Part shown: positions 16,546 through 25,107 of the stretch, in pieces
Position numbering within the stretch: position 1 is the stretch's first letter
Layout: each line of letters starts with the position of its first letter
From: Nocardiopsis alborubida
Lineage (GTDB): Bacteria; Actinomycetota; Actinomycetes; Streptosporangiales; Streptosporangiaceae
NCBI RefSeq assembly: GCF_012396365.1
Contig: NZ_JAAXPG010000003.1
Span: 186,001-250,000 of the forward strand
Direction of reading: 5' to 3'
DNA: 64,000 nucleotides
Notes under the pieces: generated by a model
Database searches by the model: none
What the model saw: only the letters and a program-made list of their open reading frames with translations
What the model was told of the DNA's origin: nothing
Program-made: the position numbers and the translations under genes

Positions 16546-18222
16546 ATGTTCGAAAAGCTGGCGCAAAAGCTGGGGCTCGAGACGAACCCGGCGATCTTCT
16601 TCGTGTCCGCCGCGTTGACCATCGTTTTCGTGGTGTGCGCGATCTTCTTCACCGACACGGTGGACGCCGTCTTCGGAGCCACCTCCGGCTGGATACTCAC
16701 CAACCTCGGATGGCTCTACATCCTCGGTGTGACCAGCTTCCTCATCTTCCTGATCTGGATCGCGTTCAGCAGGTTCGGGCGTGTGCGCCTGGGACCGCCG
16801 GAGAGCACACCCGACTACAGCAACTCCGTCTGGTTCGCCATGCTGTTCGCCGCCGGTATCGGCAGCATCCTGATGTTCTGGGGCGTGGCCGAGCCCATCA
16901 GCCACTACGCCGAGCCGCCGCGTTCGGGCGTCGATCCGCAGACCATCGAGGCGGCCGAGGAGGCGATGGGCTTCACGCTCTACCACTTCGGCCTGCACAC
17001 CTGGACGATCTTCTGCCTGCCCGGGCTCGCCTTCGCCTACTTCGTGTACCGCAAGGGCCTGCCCTTCCGGGTCAGTTCGATCTTCCACCCCTTCCTCGGG
17101 GACCGGATCAGCGGCCCCATCGGGCGGACCATCGACATCATCGCGGTCCTGGGCACGCTGTTCGGCGTCGCCGTCACCATCGGCCTGGGCACGCTCCAGA
17201 TCAACAGCGGCCTCAACACCCTGTTCGGCCTGGAGGAGAGCCGTGTCAGCCAGCTGATCCTCATCGCGATCGTCACGACCATCGCCGTGATCTCCGTGGC
17301 CACCGGTCTCGACGTCGGCATCAAGTGGCTGTCCACGATCAACATCTACATGGCCGTGGCGCTGCTGGTCTTCGTCTTCCTGACGGGGTCGACGCTGTTC
17401 CTGGCCAAGGGGATCATCGAGACCACGGGCGTCTACCTGGAGATGCTGGTCCCGCTGTCGTTCTGGAACGACACCTTCGCCAACACCGGGTGGCAGGGCT
17501 CCTGGACCGTCTTCTACTGGGCGTGGACCATCACCTGGTCGCCGTTCGTCGGCATCTTCATCGCCCGTATCTCCAGGGGCCGCACCATCCGGGAGTTCAT
17601 CCTCGGCGTGCTGGCCGCGCCCACCGCGTTCAGCGTCGTGTGGTTCAGCGTGTTCGGGCTGTCGTCCTTCAACATCGAGCGCGACCAGGGCGGCGGACTG
17701 GTGGACGAGGTGGTCACGCAGGAGGACATCCCGGGCTCCCTCTTCGCCTTCCTGGAGCACTTCCCGCTGACCATGTTCGTGTCGGTGGTGGCCATCCTCA
17801 TCGTCATCATCTTCTTCACCACCTCCTCGGACTCGGCCTCCCTCGTGGTGGACATGCTCTGCTCCGGCAAGAGCGGCAACCCCACCCGGCAGCGGGTGTT
17901 CTGGGGGATCACCGAGGGGGTGGTCGCCGCGACCGTGCTCACCGCCTCCGGTGTGGGCGGCCTGGACGCCCTGCAGCAGACGATCATCGTGTTCGGGCTG
18001 CCCTTCTTCGTGATCGGCTTCTTCATGATGGTGGGGCTCGTGCGCTCACTGCACGCCGAGTTCGCGGAAGGGTCGGGTCTGCAACGCGAACGCAGGGCGC
18101 CCCTCGCCACCAGGGCGCGCAGGATCCGGCAGCGGAACAGGCGCCTGGGCGAGGCCGGGGCCCGAGCCGGGGAGCGCAGCGGGGAGCACGGCCACGGCAA
18201 CGGTGACGGCGGACCCCGGTAG
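16546..18222 (+). CDS. BCCT-family osmoprotectant transporter (betaine/choline), 558 aa
   Basis: Twelve-helix secondary transporter that imports glycine betaine, choline, carnitine or ectoine with sodium or protons. The family signature region is present: AGIGSILMFWGVAEPISHY (about residues 103-121), followed by the amphipathic-helix segment and, later, the aromatic substrate box WTVFYWAWTITWSPFVGIFI. A basic C-terminal tail (about residues 505-558, rich in Arg) resembles the osmosensing tail of BetP. The start is ATG at 16546, though the ribosome site is poor. Its long A/T-rich upstream region suggests osmotic control. Closed by a strong terminator. Confidence 0.88.
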   Translation: MFEKLAQKLGLETNPAIFFVSAALTIVFVVCAIFFTDTVDAVFGATSGWILTNLGWLYILGVTSFLIFLIWIAFSRFGRVRLGPPESTPDYSNSVWFAMLFAAGIGSILMFWGVAEPISHYAEPPRSGVDPQTIEAAEEAMGFTLYHFGLHTWTIFCLPGLAFAYFVYRKGLPFRVSSIFHPFLGDRISGPIGRTIDIIAVLGTLFGVAVTIGLGTLQINSGLNTLFGLEESRVSQLILIAIVTTIAVISVATGLDVGIKWLSTINIYMAVALLVFVFLTGSTLFLAKGIIETTGVYLEMLVPLSFWNDTFANTGWQGSWTVFYWAWTITWSPFVGIFIARISRGRTIREFILGVLAAPTAFSVVWFSVFGLSSFNIERDQGGGLVDEVVTQEDIPGSLFAFLEHFPLTMFVSVVAILIVIIFFTTSSDSASLVVDMLCSGKSGNPTRQRVFWGITEGVVAATVLTASGVGGLDALQQTIIVFGLPFFVIGFFMMVGLVRSLHAEFAEGSGLQRERRAPLATRARRIRQRNRRLGEAGARAGERSGEHGHGNGDGGPR

Positions 18223-18239
18223 GGGCGCGGTGCCGTCAT

Positions 18240-18266
18240 GGGCCCCGGCCGCTCCGGCCGGGGCCC
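18240..18266. terminator. Bidirectional terminator between BCCT and kinase genes
   Basis: GGGCCCCGGCC (18240-18250) pairs perfectly with GGCCGGGGCCC (18256-18266) across a 5-nt loop. The right arm ends exactly at the stop codon of the convergent APH-like gene. Confidence 0.85.
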
Positions 18267-19166
18267 TCACACGGGCCAGAAGAATGAGTTGACCCCGGCG
18301 CACAGCCGCAGCCGCTCGGGGTCGACGTCCTCCCGCCCGTAGGCGTCCAGGAAGCGTTCGACGTCCCGCGGCCCGAACTGCGGGTTCATCGGGCTGAGCA
18401 GGCTGCCCACCATGTCGGCCAGGTCCGCGTGCGGGTCCCCCAGCCCGGCCCGGCCCAGGTCCACCAGGGCCCAGCCGTCCCCGGCGGGCGGGGAGGCGTC
18501 CGGGCGGGCGGGGTCCCGGTCCCCGCGTGCGGACCGGTGCGCGCGCTCCGCCCCGCCGCGTACGGAGCCGGTGTCGAGCAGAACGTTGGGCAGGCAGTAG
18601 TCGCCGTGGACCAGCGCGGTCCGGCCGGGACCCAGGGCGCGCGCCAGTCCGGTCAGCTCGGAGAGCACCTCGTCGGCGGGCGGCCCCTCCTTGCCCGCGG
18701 CGGCCCAGGAGCGTTCCACCAGCCCGGAGGCGACCCGCTCACGTGCCCGTTCGAGCTGGGCGGGCAGCGTCATGTCGAAGGGACACCCCGCGGCCGGAGC
18801 GGTGTGCAGCGCGCGGGCGGCCCGGGCGAGCAGGTCGAGCACCCGTGGCCGGTCCCCGGCGGGCCAGGGCTCGTGGGCGGCGCGTCCGTCCAGGTGGCTC
18901 ATGGTCAGCCAGCGCAGTCCCGCCCAGGAGCCGGAGCCCAGTACGTGCGGTACCGGCAGCCCCCGCCCGGCCAGCCAGCGCAGGCGCCGTTCCTGGCCCA
19001 GGAGTTCGTCCACCAGGTCGGCGCGGTCGGCGTCCGCGGACTTGAGCACCGCGAAGGGCCGGTCCCGGGCGTCGAACAGTCGGGCCACACGGGCTCCGGA
19101 CAGCCCCACGTCGAGTTCCTCGACGCGGGCGGCTTCCACGGACGGAGGGATGCGCATGTCCCGCAC
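18267..19166 (-). CDS. Aminoglycoside 3'-phosphotransferase-like kinase, 299 aa
   Basis: APH-fold small-molecule kinase. The catalytic loop is LVHGDYCLPNVLLD (Asp189, Asn194), closely matching the HGDxCLPN form of APH(3') enzymes. The metal-binding motif is VDLGRAGLGDPHADLADM (Asp236), again of APH(3') type. Lys42 in FAVLKS is the probable ATP-binding lysine. Between these two motifs (residues about 199-231) there is an extra 30-residue Arg/Asp/Pro-rich loop, making the protein longer than the usual 260-270 aa. GTG at 19166 or ATG at 19157 are both possible starts. It may phosphorylate aminoglycosides or another hydroxyl substrate. Confidence 0.78.
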   Translation of the reverse strand: MRDMRIPPSVEAARVEELDVGLSGARVARLFDARDRPFAVLKSADADRADLVDELLGQERRLRWLAGRGLPVPHVLGSGSWAGLRWLTMSHLDGRAAHEPWPAGDRPRVLDLLARAARALHTAPAAGCPFDMTLPAQLERARERVASGLVERSWAAAGKEGPPADEVLSELTGLARALGPGRTALVHGDYCLPNVLLDTGSVRGGAERAHRSARGDRDPARPDASPPAGDGWALVDLGRAGLGDPHADLADMVGSLLSPMNPQFGPRDVERFLDAYGREDVDPERLRLCAGVNSFFWPV

Positions 19167-19349
19167 CCTAGCCTTGGCGCCCGCCGGATTCCCATCGTTT
19201 TACGGCGCGTGCGGCACCAGCCGAACACGCCCCGACCCCTCTGCCCGCCCGGATCCCAGCGCTCCGCGGCGCCGTGTGCCGGCCGGTCCGGCCCGGAACC
19301 GCCTCCGGCGACGCGGCCCGACCGCGGGGCGTCCAGGCCGCCGCGTGCG

Positions 19350-20060
19350 CTAGCCGCCGGAGGAGGCGGGAGAACCCGACCCCTCCGGAGCGGCGGGGGA
19401 CGGGTCGCGCGGGTCCAGGCCGAGGGCGGGCAGGATCACCTCGTCCACGATCCGTTCCACGTACTCCTGGCCGGGAGGTCCCTGGTGGTCCATGGCGTAC
19501 TTGATGAGCATGGCCTCACCGATGTCGACGGTGACGGAGGTGACGCGTGAGGGGTCGATCCTGCCGTGGTCGGCGTAGTGCTGGAGGACGGTGCGGGTGA
19601 AGCGCCCGCCGCGGGAGTCGAAGACCTCCCGCACGAACCGGTCGTAGAGCTCGGGGTGGTGCCTGGCCTCGGCTACCACGGAGAACATCGCCTGCCCCAG
19701 GGAGCGGCTCATCGTGTCGCGCAGGAGCATGAGCGCCCCGACGAGGTCCCCGCGCAGGTCGTCGGCGCCCGGCGCGGGCTGCTCCTGCGGGTAGGTGTGG
19801 TACATCGCGTCCAGCAGGATGTCCCCCGGCGTGGGCCAGCGCCGGTACAGCGAGGTCTTGGCCGTGCCCGCGCGGCGGGCGACCCCCTCCATGGACAGGC
19901 GGGCGACGCCGACGTCCGCGGCCTCCAGGATGACCGCCTCGTGGATGGCGTCGAGCAGTTCCCGCCCGCGTCTGCGCGTGGCCCGGGGCGCCTCCTCCCG
20001 TGCGTCCCGCGCGGCCTCCCGCGCCTCGTCGTCAGCCCGCGGCCGCTCCCGGTCAACCAT
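19350..20060 (-). CDS. TetR-family repressor, 236 aa
   Basis: N-terminal basic/acidic extension of about 30 residues, then the TetR helix-turn-helix at about residues 34-80: AILEAADVGVARLSMEGVAR region followed by RAGTAKTSLYRRWPTPGDIL. The C-terminal ligand domain resembles the TetR_C_16/C_11 type (LRDTMSRSLGQAMFSVVAEA). The ATG at 20060 has GGGAAGAGC upstream. It is divergent from the DUF418 gene, and an exceptionally good palindrome lies between them, so it is probably the repressor of both. Confidence 0.88.
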   Translation of the reverse strand: MVDRERPRADDEAREAARDAREEAPRATRRRGRELLDAIHEAVILEAADVGVARLSMEGVARRAGTAKTSLYRRWPTPGDILLDAMYHTYPQEQPAPGADDLRGDLVGALMLLRDTMSRSLGQAMFSVVAEARHHPELYDRFVREVFDSRGGRFTRTVLQHYADHGRIDPSRVTSVTVDIGEAMLIKYAMDHQGPPGQEYVERIVDEVILPALGLDPRDPSPAAPEGSGSPASSGG

Positions 20061-20078
20061 GCTCTTCCCAACTAAGCG

Positions 20079-20125
20079 ACGATGCCGTATCTTAGGAAGG
20101 GAGTTGGATACGGGTCCGTATCCAA
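20079..20125. promoter_or_regulatory. Palindromic operator for the TetR/DUF418 divergent pair
   Basis: TTGGATACGG (20104-20113) and CCGTATCCAA (20116-20125) are a perfect 10-bp inverted repeat around GT. A second, single half-site lies at 20083-20090 (CCGTATCT), next to a TAAGAT -10-like box of the TetR gene. This is the expected form of a TetR operator. Confidence 0.75.
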
Positions 20126-20156
20126 TGCTGTTCCTTCCGCGTGAACGGAGTTCAGT

Positions 20157-21353
20157 ATGTCTGTTCCCCCCTCCCCGCCGCCCCCGCCCGGGGGTGTGGC
20201 ACTCGGCCGGCGCTCCCTGGCCCCCGACCTGGCGCGCGGGGTGATGCTGCTGGTCATCGCCGTCGTGCACGCGCACATCCTCTGGGCGATGGCCACCGCG
20301 GGACAGGGCTCCGCGCCGGGCGGCCTCCTCGACACCGCCTCCACCGCCCTGCTGATGCTGTTCGCCGAGGCGCGCGGGTACCCCATGTTCGCGGCGCTGT
20401 TCGGCTACGGTCTGGCCTGGATCCACCTGCGCCGCACCGCCGAGGGGCGTCCGGAGCCGTGGGTGCGCTCGCTGGTGCGCCGACGCGGCCGGTGGATGGT
20501 GCTGATCGGGTTCCTGCACACGCTCCTGCTCTTCTTCAGCGACATCGTCGCGGTCTACGGGCTCATCGCCCTGCTGTTCGCCGGTCTGCTGCACGCCGGC
20601 GACCGGCGCCTGCTCGCCCACGCCCTCGCCTGGGCCTCCCTGGGCTCACTGTTCTACGCGGTCATGAACAGCCTCCCCCTCTCCGACCCCGAGGCGGGCG
20701 GGGTGCTCACCCAGGACCCGCTGGCCGACATGGTCACACGCCTGTTCACCTGGCCGGTCATGACCCCGATGCTCGTGGCGTGTTCGGTGTTCCCCTTCCT
20801 CGTCGGAGTCTGGGCGGCCCGCCGCCGCGTCATGGAACAGCCCGAGCGCCACCTCGGACTGCTGCGCCGCGTCGCTCTCATCGGCATCCCTGTGGCCGTG
20901 GTCGGCGGGCTGCCGCAGGCCCTGGTGGCCACCCAGCTGTGGGCTCCCGAGTTCGTGCTCAAGGCCGGTGCGGGCTGGCTGCACGTTCTGTCCGGCTACG
21001 CGGGCGGCTTCGGCTACGCCGCGCTCATCGCGTTGGTCGCGGTCCGCCTCGGCACCCGCCGGGGACCCGTCGTGCGGGCCCTGGTCGCCACCGGCCAGCG
21101 CTCCTTGACCTGCTACCTGTTGCAGTCGGTGGGCTGGATGGTGCTGTTCGCGCCCTACGCCCTCGACCTGGCGCCACGGCTGTCCGGAACCGCCGCCGTC
21201 CTGGTCGGTGTCGCCGTCTGGTCGGCCACCGTGGTCCTGGCCGACCTCATGCACCGCGCGGGGATCCGGGGCCCGGCCGAGCGCCTCCTGCGTTGGGGGA
21301 CGTACAGAACCGTCCGGGCGGAGCAGCCGGAGGCCGAACCGGCGCGGAGATGA
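20157..21353 (+). CDS. DUF418-domain membrane protein (YeiB-like), 398 aa
   Basis: Polytopic inner-membrane protein with about ten helices. The N-terminal part, GRRSLAPDLARGVMLLVIAV, and the C-terminal DUF418 part, ATGQRSLTCYLLQSVGWMVL, are the recognisable family blocks; the family is related to acyltransferase-3/HGSNAT-type proteins and its function is unknown. The start ATG at 20157 has CGGAG 7 nt upstream. It is divergent from a TetR repressor with a palindromic operator, so it is likely induced by a small molecule, as seen for many actinomycete DUF418 genes. Confidence 0.85.
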   Translation: MSVPPSPPPPPGGVALGRRSLAPDLARGVMLLVIAVVHAHILWAMATAGQGSAPGGLLDTASTALLMLFAEARGYPMFAALFGYGLAWIHLRRTAEGRPEPWVRSLVRRRGRWMVLIGFLHTLLLFFSDIVAVYGLIALLFAGLLHAGDRRLLAHALAWASLGSLFYAVMNSLPLSDPEAGGVLTQDPLADMVTRLFTWPVMTPMLVACSVFPFLVGVWAARRRVMEQPERHLGLLRRVALIGIPVAVVGGLPQALVATQLWAPEFVLKAGAGWLHVLSGYAGGFGYAALIALVAVRLGTRRGPVVRALVATGQRSLTCYLLQSVGWMVLFAPYALDLAPRLSGTAAVLVGVAVWSATVVLADLMHRAGIRGPAERLLRWGTYRTVRAEQPEAEPARR

Positions 21354-21612
21354 CCGTGCGCCCAAGCGCTCGACGGGATCCGCGCGGCCCGAAACGCGTG
21401 GCGCACACCCTGCGCGGCGGGGATTTCTGCTGGGCGCCGGTGCGGAGACGGTTGGGCGTTTCGGGAACGCTCGGCGGGGCCTGCGCGGCTGCGGCCTCCA
21501 CCGGGTACCGGCACGAAGGTGACGGGGCGACCGGGAACGGTCGGCGTGGCCGCTGCCTCCGGTGGTCACCGGTGCGGGGCAAACCTCTTCGCGGGCGGAC
21601 ACGCCGTCCGCA

Positions 21613-22386
21613 ATGATGGTCACCATGTCCACCTCCGCACATGACGACGCGACCTTCCTGTCCGCCACCGCCGACCGGCTCGCCGCCCTTCCGGCCGTCG
21701 AGGCGGTCACCCTCGGCGGCTCCCGGGCCCAGGGCACCCACCGCCCCGACAGCGACTGGGACCTGGCGGTCTACTACCGGGGCGACTTCGACCCGCAGAC
21801 TCTGCGGGACCTCGGCTGGGAGGGGGAGGTGTCGGAGGTCGGCGGTTGGGGAGGCGGCGTCTTCAACGGCGGGGCGTGGCTGCGGATCGGCGGCCGGGCG
21901 GTGGACGTGCACTACCGCGACCTGGACGTGGTCGAGCACCAGCTCGCCGAGGCGCGGCAGGGGCGTTTCGGGGTGGAACCGCTCATGTTCCACCTGGCCG
22001 GTATCCCCACCTACCTGGTCGTCGCCGAACTCGCCATCGGCCGGGTCCTCGTAGGGGACCTGCCCCGGCCCGACTACCCCGAGGCGCTGCGCAGGAGCGC
22101 ACCGCCCCTCTGGCGGGGCAGGGCCGCGGCCACCCTGTCCTACGCCCGGCACAACCACGCCCCGTACGGCCGGGTCGCCCAGACCGCGGGTCTGCTGTCC
22201 CAGGCCGCCGCGCAGGCCGCGCACGCGGTCCTGGCCGAACGCGGGGTCTGGGTCACCAACGACAAGGCACTGCTGTCCACGGCCGGTTTGGAGGAGATCG
22301 ACTTCGTGATCGCCGGTATGACCGCCGACCCCCAGGACCTGAGCTCGGCGGTCGCCGAGGCCGGACGGATCCTCGCCACGGCCTGA
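21613..22386 (+). CDS. Nucleotidyltransferase-domain protein (MNT/aminoglycoside-type), about 257 aa
   Basis: N-terminal polymerase-beta-like nucleotidyltransferase fold: LGGSRAQGTHRPDSDWDLAV gives the GS motif (Gly36-Ser37) and the two metal-binding aspartates Asp48 and Asp50; a third acidic residue may be in AVDVHYRDLD. The C-terminal helical half (SYARHNHAPYGRVAQTAG) resembles DUF4037-like proteins that adenylylate small molecules or proteins. Three Met codons (21613, 21616, 21625) are candidates for the start and none has a ribosome site. It might be a resistance-type or toxin-neutralising enzyme; no partner gene is adjacent. Confidence 0.75.
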   Translation: MMVTMSTSAHDDATFLSATADRLAALPAVEAVTLGGSRAQGTHRPDSDWDLAVYYRGDFDPQTLRDLGWEGEVSEVGGWGGGVFNGGAWLRIGGRAVDVHYRDLDVVEHQLAEARQGRFGVEPLMFHLAGIPTYLVVAELAIGRVLVGDLPRPDYPEALRRSAPPLWRGRAAATLSYARHNHAPYGRVAQTAGLLSQAAAQAAHAVLAERGVWVTNDKALLSTAGLEEIDFVIAGMTADPQDLSSAVAEAGRILATA

Positions 22387-22403
22387 CCGGCGCGCCGCGG
22401 TGG

Positions 22404-22445
22404 GGCCCCGCGCCCCGGGCCCGTCCGGCTCCGGGCCGCGGGGCC
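22404..22445. terminator. Hairpin between convergent nucleotidyltransferase and GNAT genes
   Basis: GGCCCCGCG (22404-22412) pairs with CGCGGGGCC (22437-22445), with additional GCCCG/CGGGC pairing inside. Confidence 0.6.
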
Positions 22446-22455
22446 GGGAGCGGTC

Positions 22456-23397
22456 CTACCAGGTCATGTTGACGACCCCGCTGAGCGTGGGATACCCCGC
22501 ACGTTCGAAGGCCCGTGCCATGGGGACGTTGCCCAGGTCGGTGGCGGCGCGGATGCGGTCCACACCCTCCTGAGCCAGGACGCGGGTGCCCTCGGCGAGG
22601 ATGTCGTCGATGTACCCGTTGCCGCGGTGCTCGGGCAGCACCGCGATGTAGCCGATGATCGGGTGGTAGTCGTTGCGCGCGGGCAGGACGAAGCCGACCG
22701 GCTCGCCGTCCGGCAGCGTCGCGATCCGCCACCAGGAGCGCGGCGTCGTATACCGGGCGAACTCCTCGTTCCAGCTGTCGGCGGCCACCTGCTCCGCCGT
22801 GGTGTGCGCGAGGTCGGCGCGGTCGTGGGCGTCCAGGGTCCCTTCCAGGGCCCGGACCATCAGACCGAGGATCTCCTCCTCGTCCCGGACCGGTCGGAAC
22901 CGGAGGCGGTCGCCCGGTTCCGGCGTAGGGAGGTCGGGCGTCCACTCGAAACGCAGCCGCTCCACCAGGAGCGATCCGCCGGTGCGTTCGACGGCGGCCA
23001 CGCGTTCCTGCACGGCGCGGCGCTTGTCGGCGTCCTCGCGCCAGTCGGCGGGGACGAAGCGCAGGTACTCGGGCGGGGTCCCGCCTTCGGGCAGGGTCGC
23101 CGCCGAGGCGGTGCGCAGCAGGTGTTCGAGGATCCCCGTGCGGTCGACGTCCCCGGCCGTGTCGTCCACGTCCAGGACGTCCAGCAGCAGGGGGGAGGTG
23201 TCACTGCTCCGGCACCACCAGGAAAGGCGGGCCAGGAGGCGGTCTCCGTCCAGGGCGACCCACATCCACGAGGGGCGTCGGCGCCCCTGGGCGAGGTCCT
23301 CGGCGAACTCGAAGTTCTGGGGGTAGGGGATCCGGTTGAAGAGGTCGAGCTCCTCAGGTCCGGTGATCGTACGGATGGTCAGGTCATGCACGGTCAA
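22456..23397 (-). CDS. GNAT-family acetyltransferase, two-domain, 313 aa
   Basis: The C-terminal half (about residues 165-313) is a full GNAT domain with the strand HPIIGYIAVLPEHRGNGYID carrying the acetyl-CoA loop EHRGNG and the closing NVPMARAFERAGYPTL. The N-terminal half (residues 1-160) is a degenerate copy of the fold without a clear CoA loop, an arrangement shared with mycothiol synthase-like tandem GNATs. Substrate unknown. Start ATG at 23397. A good promoter match lies about 150 bp upstream. Confidence 0.78.
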   Translation of the reverse strand: MTVHDLTIRTITGPEELDLFNRIPYPQNFEFAEDLAQGRRRPSWMWVALDGDRLLARLSWWCRSSDTSPLLLDVLDVDDTAGDVDRTGILEHLLRTASAATLPEGGTPPEYLRFVPADWREDADKRRAVQERVAAVERTGGSLLVERLRFEWTPDLPTPEPGDRLRFRPVRDEEEILGLMVRALEGTLDAHDRADLAHTTAEQVAADSWNEEFARYTTPRSWWRIATLPDGEPVGFVLPARNDYHPIIGYIAVLPEHRGNGYIDDILAEGTRVLAQEGVDRIRAATDLGNVPMARAFERAGYPTLSGVVNMTW

Positions 23398-23548
23398 GGC
23401 GACACCTTCGGTGCGTGCGCCCGGCCGCTCCGGGGACTCAGCCGTCGAGGCTGCCCCGGGAGGGCGCGAGCGCGGTGGTTGCGGTGAACACGGCTCCGCC
23501 TCCTCTCGTCGTCGGGGCCCCGGGGCCGCTGTGGTCGGGGCCGCGACT

Positions 23549-23578
23549 GTTATAACCGTGTTCCGATCGACGGGGCAA
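23549..23578 (-). promoter_or_regulatory. Candidate promoter of the two-domain GNAT gene
   Basis: On the minus strand TTGCCC (23578-23573) and TATAAC (23554-23549) are 18 bp apart, a good match to the housekeeping consensus. GTTATAAC is itself a palindrome (23549-23556). The transcript would have a leader of about 145 nt. Confidence 0.55.
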
Positions 23579-23584
23579 CCCCTT

Positions 23585-25012
23585 TTAACCGCGAGCCGCC
23601 CGGCTGTCCGGGCCGGGATCGCCGGGCCCCCGCGTCTCGGTGACCCTTCCGTGCTCCTTGGTCTCCACAGCTTCGCCTGTCTCGTGCGCCCCGCCGGCCA
23701 TCCGTGTTCCGGCCGCCTGCTGAGCCCCGCCGGTGTTCTCCCGGGTGGTCTCCGCAGCCTCCACGGCCTCGTCGGTCTCCCGCGCGTCTCCGGCGCCCTC
23801 CTCGGCGCCGCCGCCCGAACCCGCCCGCCGGGACCGGCGCCAGGAACGGGTCACCGCCAGCGTCAGCGCCCCCGCCAACAGGCCCCAGAAGGCCGAGCCC
23901 ACACCGAACAGGGTGAACCCCGACGCCGTCGCCAGGAAGGTCACCACCGCGGCCTCCCGGGAGCGCTCGTCCCCCAGCGCGGACGCCAGCGAGCCCCCGA
24001 TCGTCCCGAGCAGGCCCAGCCCGGCGATCCCCAGGATCAGCGGCGGCGGCAGCGCGGCCAGCAGCGAAGCCACCGTCGCCCCGAAGACCCCCACGCACAG
24101 GTAGAAGACCCCCGCCCACACCCCGGCCAGGTAGCGGCGCTCGCGGTCGGGGTGCGCCTGCGGTCCCGTACAGATGGCCGCGGTGATCGCGGCCAGGTTC
24201 ATCCCGAAGCACCCGAACGGCGCCAGCACCAGGTTGGTCGCCCCGGTCCACCCGATCACCGGCGAGATCGGCACCCGGTAGCCGTCGCCCCGCAGCACCG
24301 CCACACCCGGCAGGTTCTGCGAGGCCATGGTCACCACGAACAGCGGCAGCCCCACGCTCACCAGTACCTGCCAGGAGAACTCGGGCGCCACGAACACCGG
24401 CCGGGCCAACGAGGGGGACACTCCGCCCAGGTCCAGGGTCCCGCGCAGCGCAGCGGCGACCCCGCCCGCGACCAGGGACAGGATGACCGCGTAGCGCGGC
24501 AGCCACCGGCGGCACAGCAGGTACGCCGCGAACATGGCGAACACGACCGCGAAGTCGTCCTCCATGCTCGTGAACAGCCCCATGCCGAACTGGAGCAGCA
24601 CCCCGGCCAGCAGCCCCGCCGCGAGCGGCACCGGCACGCGGTCCATGACCCTCTCGAACCACCCGGTGACGCCGCTCAGGGTGATCAGCGCGGCCGAGAA
24701 CAGGAACGCCCCCACCGCCTGGGCCATCGTCACCCCGTCCAGCCCCACCGCCAGCAGCGCGGCGCCGGGCGTGGACCAGGCGGTCACCACCGGGGCCCGG
24801 TGGCGCAGGGACAGCCCCACACAGGTCACGGCCATGCCCACACCCAGGGCCAGCATCCACGAGGCGATCTGTCCGGAGGAGGCGCCCGCGGCCTCGGCGG
24901 CGGTGAACACGATCGCCGCCGAACTGGTCACCCCGACCAGCACGGCGACCAGACCGGCCGCCACGGCGGGCGCGGGGGCCACGAGGCCGACACGACGGAC
25001 AAGGGTTCTCAT
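23585..25012 (-). CDS. benE: BenE-family benzoate/aromatic acid transporter, 475 aa
   Basis: Integral membrane symporter of the BenE family (benzoate:H+), within the wider nucleobase-ascorbate fold. Eleven to twelve hydrophobic segments span residues 10-400. Family-typical blocks include VTAWSTPGAALLA, NLPGVAVLRGDGYRVPISPV and APFGCFGMNLAAITAAICTG. The last 75 residues (Glu/Thr/Gly-rich, no helix) are an unusual hydrophilic tail. The start is ATG at 25012, preceded by a weak GGACCATGAGA context. No aromatic-degradation genes are next to it, so the true substrate is uncertain. Confidence 0.85.
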   Translation of the reverse strand: MRTLVRRVGLVAPAPAVAAGLVAVLVGVTSSAAIVFTAAEAAGASSGQIASWMLALGVGMAVTCVGLSLRHRAPVVTAWSTPGAALLAVGLDGVTMAQAVGAFLFSAALITLSGVTGWFERVMDRVPVPLAAGLLAGVLLQFGMGLFTSMEDDFAVVFAMFAAYLLCRRWLPRYAVILSLVAGGVAAALRGTLDLGGVSPSLARPVFVAPEFSWQVLVSVGLPLFVVTMASQNLPGVAVLRGDGYRVPISPVIGWTGATNLVLAPFGCFGMNLAAITAAICTGPQAHPDRERRYLAGVWAGVFYLCVGVFGATVASLLAALPPPLILGIAGLGLLGTIGGSLASALGDERSREAAVVTFLATASGFTLFGVGSAFWGLLAGALTLAVTRSWRRSRRAGSGGGAEEGAGDARETDEAVEAAETTRENTGGAQQAAGTRMAGGAHETGEAVETKEHGRVTETRGPGDPGPDSRAARG

Positions 25013-25107
25013 GGTCCACCATCCTCGCGTGCCGCCGGACCCGCGCCGTCGCCCGGGGGAGGGAAAACCGCTGGACCCGGCCGCGGAGCCCGGGGGAGGA
25101 TGCCGCC

